Below the pieces are notes generated by a model. That model was not told where the DNA came from and did no database searches. It saw only the letters and a list, made by a program, of their open reading frames with translations. Positions 53,001-59,873 of a stretch of 64,000 bases of DNA are shown here, piece after piece. Each line of letters opens with the position of its first letter. The stretch's first letter is position 1. Made by a program: the position numbers and the translations under genes. Origin of the DNA: Bog-950 sp046329515 (GTDB lineage: Bacteria; Bacteroidota; Bacteroidia; Chitinophagales; LD1); the NCBI GenBank assembly GCA_046329515.1, contig JAXLUM010000004.1:186001-250000 (forward strand), given 5' to 3'.

Positions 53001-54999
53001 AGGTAACGTTATAAGTGCCCGGTGTGCTATAGGTTATAGTCGGGTTTTGGGTTGTTGATGTTCCCGGTGTTCCGCCTGCAAAAGTCCAGCTCCAACTGGT
53101 AGGCGTGTTAGTAGAAAGGTCAGTAAACGCAACAGTATTGCCGGCAGTTACGGTTGTTGGGGTGCCTATAAAATCAACCACAGGGGCTGAACCGCCACCG
53201 CTTGCCGCATTATAAATATTTACGTTATCAATAAATATGTTGTTGCCGTATTTATCAACGTTGCGGAAGGCGAAACGAACGTTTGCCTGCCCGTTAAGCG
53301 AAGCCAACGAAACAGAATCTTTTTTCCATTGCGCAGCGGTAGGTACAAAGTTGTTGGCAGTAGCCGTACCGGTGTTAAGTGATGAGCCTCCCTTTTTCCA
53401 AAGTGAAGTCCAACTTACGCCGCAGTTGGTGCTGTACATTACATCAAGGCTATCTTCAAAACCGCTTTGGGTGTAAGGGGCGTAGGCGTAATCCCATTTA
53501 ATACGTCCGTTACTAACGCCGCTAAAGCTGTAAGAAGGGGTAATCAACCAATCGCTTTGGCCCGGTGCATTGTAGTTATAATTGTTTACGTACGCCGAGG
53601 CCGAAGAAGTGCCAAAGCCGCTGGCAGAGGTAGTGCGCACCCAGGTAAGGTCAGCATCGGGGTTATTGATGCTCCAGCCTGTAGGGGCAAAGGTAGTGCC
53701 TTCAAAACCTTCAGCTAATGGAAGGGCTGAAGCGCCTGATACGGTAATGTAGCTTGATTTAACCTCGTTATCGCTGCCGCCTGTACCGGTAACAGTTAAG
53801 GTAACATTATACGTGCCTGCCGTGTTATAGGTAACGGTTGGGTTTTGTGCTGTTGAAGTAGAAGGCGTACCACCCTGGAACTGCCAGCTGTAAGTTAGGT
53901 TAGTACCGGTAGATTGGTTGGTAAACGTAACCGATTGGCCGGTGCAAATAGAAGTGTTATTAGCGGTAAAGGCTGCCACCGGCGAGCCTGACGTATTACA
54001 AACGTTATTGTTAGTTACCAGGCTTGAACGGATGTTGGTTAACACCGAGTTCATGTAATTGGCCTGTTGAGTGGTGAACATTACGGTGCAATCGCTATAG
54101 TCCATGTAGTTTTCAACCTGGTCGCCATAGCTGCTGTTACCGGTGCATGATGCCGTATTAAGCGGGCAGCCGAAGTTGGCTGCTTTTGAATCAGGAGTAT
54201 CACTAAAGCCGTCATCGGTATCAGGAAAAACGTTACCGCAGGCGTTAGAGGAAAGGTCGCCCCAAACGTGGTGCAAACCAAGGTAGTGTCCGAATTCGTG
54301 CGTCCATGTTCTGTTACCCGCGCCAAGGCCCAGGCTGTAGTCAATTACCACACCATCAATACTTGAACCGTGCAGGCCGTTACCGGTAGCCGGTATATAA
54401 GCATAACCTGCAACGCCGCCTGTTTGTGGCGAGCTGCCGCAAATGTGCACTATCCAAACGTTAAGGTATTTAGTTGGGTTCCATGGGTCGGCTCCTCCGT
54501 TGGCTGAGCTTTTCATTTTGTCCGTCTCGGTGTCCGCATCATAGCAGGCCTCGTTGGTAAACACGTGTTCAATACCGTTGGTAGCTGAACCATCGGGCTT
54601 TTGCTGCGCTAAGCAAAACTCAATTTGCGCATCGGCTGCAAAAGGCTGCACTGCCGAACGGGCGCTGCTGAAGTCGGAGTTCAGCTTTCTGTAATCCGCA
54701 TTCAACTGGTTGATCATGGTTTGCACCTGTGCATCAGTTACGTTTTGTGCTGTGGTGTTATACAAAATGTGTACAGCCACCGGTATGGTACGCACGGCAC
54801 GGGCTGAATAGTAAGGGTCCTGTTGCCCGGTATTCACCCATTTGCGCAATACCTGCTCCTGCTGTTGCATTTGCTGGTTATAATTAGGATTAGTAGCACG
54901 CAGCTTGGTAACGGCTTCAGTTGAGAAGCAGATTTTGTGCTGAGCTACAGCAGAAAGGCTCAATGCCGCAATGAGCACAGAGAATAAAAATTTTTTCAT
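50065..54999 (-). CDS. Secreted M43 (cytophagalysin-type) metalloprotease with PKD and SprB-like repeats and T9SS tail
   Basis: A 1644-residue secreted zinc protease. Signal peptide (1-19), pro-region, then the M43 catalytic domain with HEFGHYLGLHH (234-244, HExxHxxGxxH) and the downstream Met-turn region VENYMDYSDC (about 295). Then a PKD domain (340-420), a choice-of-anchor-type jellyroll (about 425-600, FEGTTFAPTGWSINNP), two more PKD domains, and about eight SprB-like repeats of about 75 residues, each with Cys near the start and SYSW..G.TT.SISN..AGTYTVTVTD-type ends. The T9SS type-A tail starts MFPNPATQ. Such proteins degrade extracellular protein and may also adhere. Confidence 0.9.
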   Translation of the reverse strand: MKKFLFSVLIAALSLSAVAQHKICFSTEAVTKLRATNPNYNQQMQQQEQVLRKWVNTGQQDPYYSARAVRTIPVAVHILYNTTAQNVTDAQVQTMINQLNADYRKLNSDFSSARSAVQPFAADAQIEFCLAQQKPDGSATNGIEHVFTNEACYDADTETDKMKSSANGGADPWNPTKYLNVWIVHICGSSPQTGGVAGYAYIPATGNGLHGSSIDGVVIDYSLGLGAGNRTWTHEFGHYLGLHHVWGDLSSNACGNVFPDTDDGFSDTPDSKAANFGCPLNTASCTGNSSYGDQVENYMDYSDCTVMFTTQQANYMNSVLTNIRSSLVTNNNVCNTSGSPVAAFTANNTSICTGQSVTFTNQSTGTNLTYSWQFQGGTPSTSTAQNPTVTYNTAGTYNVTLTVTGTGGSDNEVKSSYITVSGASALPLAEGFEGTTFAPTGWSINNPDADLTWVRTTSASGFGTSSASAYVNNYNYNAPGQSDWLITPSYSFSGVSNGRIKWDYAYAPYTQSGFEDSLDVMYSTNCGVSWTSLWKKGGSSLNTGTATANNFVPTAAQWKKDSVSLASLNGQANVRFAFRNVDKYGNNIFIDNVNIYNAASGGGSAPVVDFIGTPTTVTAGNTVAFTDLSTNTPTSWSWTFAGGTPGTSTTQNPTITYSTPGTYNVTLTASNANGGNTVTKTAYITVVSAGAQSCDTLSNFLTADTLTYYQLSNGYTGYVTGNNSLGDLAMAEYYPNTTTAQVTGALFYFIKAISPLPATHTINVKVWDATGTGGTPGTVLATQSKTISSLSTTGVTTVTFTTPPTVTGNFFVGYDLPTAAGDTVTVVSSLFSSPAPDYGYNQWDDQTWHPFSDTYGAGNDLDIFALPILCTGSSTQAPTASFTSNKTSVCAGGTVNFTSTSTGSPTSYTWAFPGGSPTASTTQNPTVTYNTPGTYNVSLTASNAGGPNTVTQTSYITVYANPTATTSSNAVGCYGASTGSATVTPAGGTSPYTYSWSGGGSTASISNKPAGTYMVTVTDNHQCSTTASVNISQPLGPLSLAPNVNDAVCNQQNGSASVTATGGAGGYVYHWNNNATTQTLNNVGPGSYSVTVTDANSCTATLSMTVNNQNSNLGVTINATNATCGQNNGQAVAVPNNGNFGITYTWNNGATSGSLSNLGAGTYSVTITNSNGCTASATTTLTSSNVNLSVTFNTTNANCGSSNGSATATVSGGTSPYSYNWSNGGSTATISNVAAGGYNLTVTDAGGCSVTNVATISNQGAPTVSVTPTSPTCYGGSNGGAIASATGGSTPYSYSWNTGGNTASISNVGAGTYVVTVTDAQSCIAVQSVTLTNPAQMNINIATTAATCGTNNGTATASVTGGNGNYSFTWSTGANAQSISNLAGGSYTVTVIDGSGCTAVSTTQISSQSGPTSVLSPTDGTCQIAAQINVTVLGGTAPYTFQWSNGALTEDITNIAAGAYTVTITDANGCKNINSASVTDNSSITLSITTVEPNQGQNNGSATANPGGGTTPYSYSWSTGATTQTASNLAAGSYTVTVTDNSGCVKIGTVTLIAVGINDIDNLVSIQMFPNPATQSVNVKLELTKPQHVELEMFNGIGQLLWNKGLNEFQSGTEQITLSELPQGVYLVRISTPAGNRTLRLVKE

Positions 55000-55043
55000 T
55001 TAAAGAATGGGTTTTCGGTTAACGCCTTAGTGAAAAACGGTGC

Positions 55044-55051
55044 CAAATGTA
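55044..55051 (-). promoter_or_regulatory. -7 element (TACATTTG) of the M43 protease gene
   Basis: Perfect TAnnTTTG match, 44 bases upstream of the ATG at 54999. Confidence 0.4.
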
Positions 55052-55212
55052 ATAGTTATCACTGTAAACGGGTAGGGTAGTACAGGGTTGCGAAATAAGA
55101 TGTGGAAATCGTTAAATAAGATGTTAGGCTAGGGCTAAAGGGCGGGTTTTCAACACCTTTTGTTTTTTGGGCAAAAGCAGTTCCGCCAAAAGTGTATTTT
55201 GCAGTGTAGTTA

Positions 55213-55842
55213 ATGACCAAAACCACCCTTACCCTTACTACGGTTTTAATGTTTGGCATAAGCCAATTGCTTGCCCAATCGGCTTTATCCCAATCGCAGC
55301 AGGTATTTGCCAGCGCAGCTACTTACACCCCCGCTACTGTAAACGATAGCACCGCTATTCCCGTTAGTATTGCTTACACCGATACTGTTATACAATGGAT
55401 GAGCATTGAGGAAGCCATGGCCCGCCAGAAATTGCAGCCGCGTAAAATTTTTATTGAAGTATATGCCAGTTGGTGCGGTTGGTGCAAAAAAAGCGAAAGT
55501 GTGTTTGCCAATGCCGAAATTGCCCACTATATCAATCAGAATTACTACCCCGTAAAGTTTAACTGCGAAACCAAAACGCCGGTGGTGTTTAAAGGCCGCA
55601 GCTATCCTTTTATTAACGAAGGCAACTTTCATGTAAATGAGTTTGCCCTGTTTCTGTTGAACTATAAGCAGAGTTACCCCGGCTTTGTGTTTTTAAATGA
55701 AGAAGCCAATGTAGTGGGTATGCGCAATGGTTTTATTGACGAAATAATGCTGGAGAACCTTGCCAATTATTACGGCAGCAACGCCTATCGCGAAATGCCT
55801 TTCAACGAGTTTGAAGATACCTTTGTAGGCAAGGTGAAATAA
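55213..55842 (+). CDS. Exported thioredoxin-like protein
   Basis: A 209-residue thioredoxin-fold protein with a signal peptide (1-21) and the active-site motif VYASWCGWCKKSE (Cys 88 and 91, CxxC as CGWC). The surroundings resemble the DUF255/Thioredoxin_7 group. A periplasmic reductase or isomerase role is likely. The mature domain is about 140 residues, with the cis-Pro region SYPFINEGNFHVNEFA. It is followed 16 bases later by the WbqC-like gene. Confidence 0.8.
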   Translation: MTKTTLTLTTVLMFGISQLLAQSALSQSQQVFASAATYTPATVNDSTAIPVSIAYTDTVIQWMSIEEAMARQKLQPRKIFIEVYASWCGWCKKSESVFANAEIAHYINQNYYPVKFNCETKTPVVFKGRSYPFINEGNFHVNEFALFLLNYKQSYPGFVFLNEEANVVGMRNGFIDEIMLENLANYYGSNAYREMPFNEFEDTFVGKVK

Positions 55843-55858
55843 TTATTTGTTTTGCCCC

Positions 55859-56461
55859 ATGCCGGTGTTGCTTTATTTACCTTATTTTCCTAATGTGTTT
55901 TGGCTTAAGCATTTTTTGCAGGCTGATGAAGTATTGATAGAGGCAGAAGAAAATGTGGTGAAGGGCAGTTTTCGCAACCGCTGCGAAATTGCGGGGCCCA
56001 ACGGCCGGCAACTGTTAAGCGTGCCCTTGAACGGTGGGCGCGACCATCACCAGGCGTATAAACATACGCTTATGCGCTACGATATTGATTGGCGCAAGAA
56101 CCACTGGCAAAGTATTAAAGCCGCCTACGGCAGCGCGCCTTATTTTGAGCATTACGATTATAAGCTGCAACCTTTATTCAACACTACTGAGGCTAACCTT
56201 TTTGCGCATAACCAAAAGGTATTACAAACGGTGCTGGGCTTGCTTAAGGTGCAGAAGCCTTATGCGTTAACGCAGCAGTATACTAAGAGCGCTGAAGGTT
56301 TCACTGACCTGCGCAACACCAAGGCATTAGAAGCGCAGTTTAGCGCCCCGCGTTATTACCAGGTATTTGAAGACAGGCATGGCTTTATGAATAACTTAAG
56401 CGTGCTGGACCTGTTATTTAATCTTGGCCCGCGCAGTATGGAATATTTACGCGAAATTTGA
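55859..56461 (+). CDS. WbqC-like family protein
   Basis: A 200-residue protein with the WbqC-type pattern: YLPYFPNVFWLKHFLQADEV at the start, NRCEIAGPNGRQLLSVPLNG near 45, and DWRKNHWQSIKAAYGSAPYFEHY near 80-102, followed by LFAHNQKVLQTVLGLLKV. WbqC family members occur in O-antigen clusters and may act in amide/aminosugar formation, but their biochemistry is not well defined. The start is the ATG at 55859; an upstream TTG adds only 4 residues. No polysaccharide cluster adjoins it here. Confidence 0.75.
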   Translation: MPVLLYLPYFPNVFWLKHFLQADEVLIEAEENVVKGSFRNRCEIAGPNGRQLLSVPLNGGRDHHQAYKHTLMRYDIDWRKNHWQSIKAAYGSAPYFEHYDYKLQPLFNTTEANLFAHNQKVLQTVLGLLKVQKPYALTQQYTKSAEGFTDLRNTKALEAQFSAPRYYQVFEDRHGFMNNLSVLDLLFNLGPRSMEYLREI

Positions 56462-56525
56462 GCCGTTATTGACAAAACCACTAAGCACACAAAGAACATA
56501 AAGTATTAGTGGTAAAAGATAAAAA

Positions 56526-57371
56526 ATGGAGATTGGTAAATACAATGTATTAAAGGTTAACCGCCGAACGGATAACGGCCTTTACCTGCTGGATGAACAA
56601 ACGGGCGAAGAGGTGCTGTTGCCTAATAAGTTTGTTAGCGATAAAATGGAAGAAGGCACCCGCGGTAAGGCCTTTGTTTACCGCGATAGTGAGGACCGAC
56701 CGGTAGCTACCACTCAAAAGCCCTTGGTAACTGCGTATGAAGCCGCTTACTTAACGGTTAAGGAACAAAGCCCTATAGGCGCCTTTTTAGATTGGGGCCT
56801 GGATAAGGATTTGCTATTACCCTTTAGCGAACAAAAGAGCAGTATTAACCCCGGTGCACGTGTGCTGGTGTTTGTATATGTTGACCGCGCCAATGGACGT
56901 ATTGTAGCTACCGAAAACCTGAACAAGTTTATAAACAACAAAGAGGTTAATCTTCAAAAGGACCAGGAGGTGAGCATGATGGTGGCCGATAAAAACCAGA
57001 TTGGTTACCGTGTTATTATTGAAAACCGCAACTGGGGTATGATTTACGATAATGAAATATTTACCCCTGTTAAAAGCGGTGATTACCTTACCGGCTTTAT
57101 AAAAAAACTGCGCGAGGATGGCAAGATTGACGTAGCCTTACAAAAGCAGGGCATAGTAGTAGCCGATGATGTGCGCGAAGTAATACTGCAAAAGCTGCGC
57201 GATAACAACGGCCAGTTAAACCTTAGCGACCACAGCACCCCCGATGAAATTTATGCAGCCCTTGGCATAAGCAAAAAGAACTTTAAAAAGGCCATTGGTA
57301 TGCTGTATAAAGAAAAGAAGATACAAATAGGAGAGGGCGATATACGGCTGGCTAAGAGTAATAAGGGATAG
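56526..57371 (+). CDS. S1-like RNA-binding protein, CvfB-type
   Basis: A 281-residue protein with tandem OB/S1-like domains: first GKYNVLKVNRRTDNGLYLLD (3-22), second SPIGAFLDWGLDKDLLLPFS (about 78-97) and third DYLTGFIKKLREDGKIDVAL, then a winged-helix-like C-terminus (DEIYAALGISKKNFKKAIGM). This is the layout of CvfB-type RNA-binding proteins linked to virulence and stress regulation in Gram-positives; the role in this phylum is inferred. It is the last gene with native base composition before the AT-rich island. Confidence 0.82.
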   Translation: MEIGKYNVLKVNRRTDNGLYLLDEQTGEEVLLPNKFVSDKMEEGTRGKAFVYRDSEDRPVATTQKPLVTAYEAAYLTVKEQSPIGAFLDWGLDKDLLLPFSEQKSSINPGARVLVFVYVDRANGRIVATENLNKFINNKEVNLQKDQEVSMMVADKNQIGYRVIIENRNWGMIYDNEIFTPVKSGDYLTGFIKKLREDGKIDVALQKQGIVVADDVREVILQKLRDNNGQLNLSDHSTPDEIYAALGISKKNFKKAIGMLYKEKKIQIGEGDIRLAKSNKG

Positions 57372-57495
57372 TGTACCTTTCTCCGTTGATAGTTGTTGGC
57401 GGGTGGATTATTAAACAAAACAACCCGTCATAACGAAGGACATTCGATTATCTAAAATCAGCCCAAGGGCGGAATGACGGGAAGAAAGTTAAAAA
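57372..57495. other. Intergenic gap with a degenerate inverted repeat
   Basis: No gene was found. The gap holds CCCGTCAT (57424-57431) and its inverted copy ATGACGGG (57474-57481), separated by 42 bases that share only weak extra pairing. This resembles dispersed CCCGTCAT-type intergenic repeats or a weak terminator for the CvfB-like gene. It ends at the stop of the histidine-kinase remnant. Confidence 0.4.
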
Positions 57496-57588
57496 CTAAT
57501 TCGGTAAGGTAAAGTGCAAGGTGCTACCCTGGCCCGGTACGGAGTTGGCCCAAATGCGGCCGTCGTGTTTTTCAATGGTTTTTGCGAA
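57496..57588 (-). pseudogene. Severed C-terminal end of a sensor histidine kinase
   Basis: On the minus strand the sequence reads FAKTIEKHDGRIWANSVPG followed by QGSTLHFTLPN and a TAG stop. This is the G2-box end of a HATPase_c domain, which ends in 'W..S.PGQGSTF.FTLP' in two-component sensor kinases. The codon just upstream of the Phe is a stop, and from there the sequence becomes AT-rich. So about 30 residues survive and the rest of the gene has been lost. It marks the left boundary of the AT-rich island. Confidence 0.8.
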
Positions 57589-57665
57589 CTATTATTCAAA
57601 GTGGTTATTTAAATAATTAAGTAATCGTAGCAAAAGAGTTCTTAAAATTATTTAGTCTTGTTAAC

Positions 57666-58472
57666 ATGGGATATAGAAGTCTTTTAAGGAACATCAATCT
57701 GCAGAAGAAAATTGACTGCTATGGAGCAGTAGTAAGTAGTTTCCTATCCATTCAAAATATTGAATGGTTAGTCAATATTATAGAAAACAACAACTTTTTT
57801 GTTGACAAAAATAAATACGGAGAACTGCAATTAATATTGAATCAAAAATTTCAAAGTAAAATAGAATATCGCTGTATTAATTGTTCTCCTTTAGAATTTG
57901 ACTTTGTTTTTGGGATAAGCCCAAAGGATGGATTTATATTATCTGAAAGTTTTACTGATGAAAAAAAATACCCCTCATTACTTTTTTTAGTGCCTCTTAC
58001 GTTAAATGCCTCAAAGCCTCTAGTTTTTCATTATCTAGCTAAGAGCCACACTTTAAATTCTTATATTAGAGCTAGTAACATGCCTTGTTGCTTTAATGAA
58101 GATAAGGATTTCGTTTTGCAAAATTGGTCTAAACTCACCTTAAACTTAGGAGAAATGGTTGTGCTATACCCTAACATCCCTTTCTCCTTTAAAGACAATC
58201 AGCCTTGGCTTAAAATAAAAGTTCTTCCTTATGAGGCTGTAGCCATGACTTATGAGCGAGTTTATATTAAAGATCAGGAATTTATACAACCCTATGAACT
58301 GCCAGCTGAAAACTTTCATCACTTCCGTTATGATGGCTTATCTACGAAAGGTATTAAGGCACTTCGACAAGTGCCCATAACTATTAATAGTTTAACTTCT
58401 ACACAAAAACAATATTTACGACTAAGATCATTTAGACAAAATCTTTTAAAAAAAATCTTTTATAACAAATGA
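57666..58472 (+). CDS. Unrecognised protein, first gene of the AT-rich island
   Basis: A 268-residue protein without signal peptide or membrane helix. It has AT-rich codon use. The middle part is beta-rich (CINCSPLEFDFVFGISP, KYPSLLFLVPLTLNASKPLVFHYL), with Cys pairs at CINC and PCCF and several His. A C-terminal basic helix ends RSFRQNLLKKIFYNK. The strand-rich centre with scattered His/Asp recalls a cupin or 2-oxoglutarate-oxygenase fold, but no HxD...H set is clear. It overlaps the next gene by 4 bp (ATGA), so they form an operon and act together. A -7-like TAGTCTTG lies 5 bases before the ATG. I do not recognise the family. Confidence 0.55.
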   Translation: MGYRSLLRNINLQKKIDCYGAVVSSFLSIQNIEWLVNIIENNNFFVDKNKYGELQLILNQKFQSKIEYRCINCSPLEFDFVFGISPKDGFILSESFTDEKKYPSLLFLVPLTLNASKPLVFHYLAKSHTLNSYIRASNMPCCFNEDKDFVLQNWSKLTLNLGEMVVLYPNIPFSFKDNQPWLKIKVLPYEAVAMTYERVYIKDQEFIQPYELPAENFHHFRYDGLSTKGIKALRQVPITINSLTSTQKQYLRLRSFRQNLLKKIFYNK

Positions 58473-59803
58473 CTTTGCGAAAAAAAATTTATTATGTACA
58501 TCCAAGCACTACTATGAGTAGGCAATGTATTATTCCTTTTTCAGTCCCAGCTCTTGTAAAAAGATTGAAATATAAAGTGGAAGGACGTTTTCAAGATGAC
58601 TTAAAAGATTCAGAAATTCGAGAGGCCAGTATTATTTTTCTGGATATACATTGGTATCTGAGTTTATATGGGGCCGAGAAACTAGTTAAGAGGATTAAAC
58701 AAGTTAACAAAAAGTGTATTGTTATCGCCGGCGGAATAACTGCTTCGGAATATCCGAAGCCACTTATTGACAAATTTGGTATAGATTTTGTCGTTCGAGG
58801 CGATGGCGAAATTCCATTCCCTCGCCTAATTAATACTATAATGGAGGAAGAAAACTGCTTTGATGACATTCCAAATATTATTGGAAAAAATGGCATTAAT
58901 AATCCCCGCTCTTATATTCTACGAAGTAGTGATATGGAAGAAAACGATTATCTCGATATTGATTTTTTTCCTGATTTGAAAAAAGAAATTTATAAGATTC
59001 AAAAAAACAATATTTCACCTTGGAGTGAAATTATTTTCCCGTACATGGTGCCTTTTCGAGGTTGTCCAATTGATTGTGTAGGGTGCGCCGGTGCAATTAC
59101 CGAACAGATTAAACTATTTGGTCGAAAGCCAGTTATGCGCAGTGCTGGGAAACTCCGTGATGACTTTGATAGATGCAACGCTAACCCTAATATACACTTC
59201 GTATCAATATACCATGACTTTGTAACCCTTTTACACCCCAAATATGCTTACGAAGTTCTTTCTAAGCCATTACGGCTTAACGTTCGGATGGAATTTAACT
59301 CTAAACCAGAGATGGATCAACTTGAGTTAATATTGAATACTTTTAAGGGTGGAGTAATTAACTTCTCAATAGATCATTATCATCTTACCTCCGCTAATAT
59401 AATTGATCCTGAACATATGATTAAGTTAATAAATCGAGTGAAAGACTTCCCTTCTTTTTTCACGGTACTAAGTTATAATGCAATATTCGCTCATGACAAT
59501 GAAAATTATAAAAAAGGCATGCGTGAAATTGTCAGAAAAACTCGATGTTTAATAAGTGATGAAGCATTTTATTGGACTGAACACCCTATTCCCGATAAAC
59601 AAGGATTTTCAGATGAAGACATGTTTCAAACGCACGTACAGCTTTCAAGAGATAAAAAATTTATTAAAAGTAATTTAACCAATATGTATGATATGACCGA
59701 GCCTTATTTGCCGGATACAGTATCATTAGCTATCCGGAAAACTCACCAATGGATGACTCAAAATGTTCCGTATTATTTTAAGTCTGTGTTTGGGGAATTT
59801 TAG
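58469..59803 (+). CDS. Cobalamin-binding-domain radical SAM enzyme
   Basis: A 444-residue protein. Residues 10-130 resemble a B12-binding Rossmann domain: SIIFLDIHWYLSLYGAEKL, IVIAGGITASEYPKPLIDKF, FVVRGDGEIPFPRLI. It keeps D59-x-H61 (DIH), though not the full DxHxxG. The radical SAM barrel follows with CPIDCVGC (Cys 199, 203, 206; Cx3Cx2C). Class B-type enzymes use cobalamin to methylate unreactive carbons or phosphorus, or to rearrange substrates, and are typical of secondary metabolism. It is translationally coupled to the preceding unknown gene and is AT-rich, consistent with transfer. Confidence 0.78.
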   Translation: MTLRKKIYYVHPSTTMSRQCIIPFSVPALVKRLKYKVEGRFQDDLKDSEIREASIIFLDIHWYLSLYGAEKLVKRIKQVNKKCIVIAGGITASEYPKPLIDKFGIDFVVRGDGEIPFPRLINTIMEEENCFDDIPNIIGKNGINNPRSYILRSSDMEENDYLDIDFFPDLKKEIYKIQKNNISPWSEIIFPYMVPFRGCPIDCVGCAGAITEQIKLFGRKPVMRSAGKLRDDFDRCNANPNIHFVSIYHDFVTLLHPKYAYEVLSKPLRLNVRMEFNSKPEMDQLELILNTFKGGVINFSIDHYHLTSANIIDPEHMIKLINRVKDFPSFFTVLSYNAIFAHDNENYKKGMREIVRKTRCLISDEAFYWTEHPIPDKQGFSDEDMFQTHVQLSRDKKFIKSNLTNMYDMTEPYLPDTVSLAIRKTHQWMTQNVPYYFKSVFGEF

Positions 59804-59828
59804 GATGCCCTATAAATAAATCTATTGA

Positions 59829-59843
59829 ATATATATATATATA
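59829..59843. repeat. AT dinucleotide microsatellite
   Basis: A run of about seven AT dinucleotides at 59829-59842, in the short gap before the VCBS lipoprotein gene. It could affect promoter spacing if copy number varies, but no promoter element was identified here. Confidence 0.5.
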
Positions 59844-59873
59844 ATCCATCCGAATAGTAAAAACACTAAACAA

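Noticed and set aside
57424..57481. CCCGTCAT ... ATGACGGG as a CRISPR- or integron-like repeat
   Set aside because: Only one inverted pair, 42 bases apart, no direct repeats or regular spacing, no associated genes.
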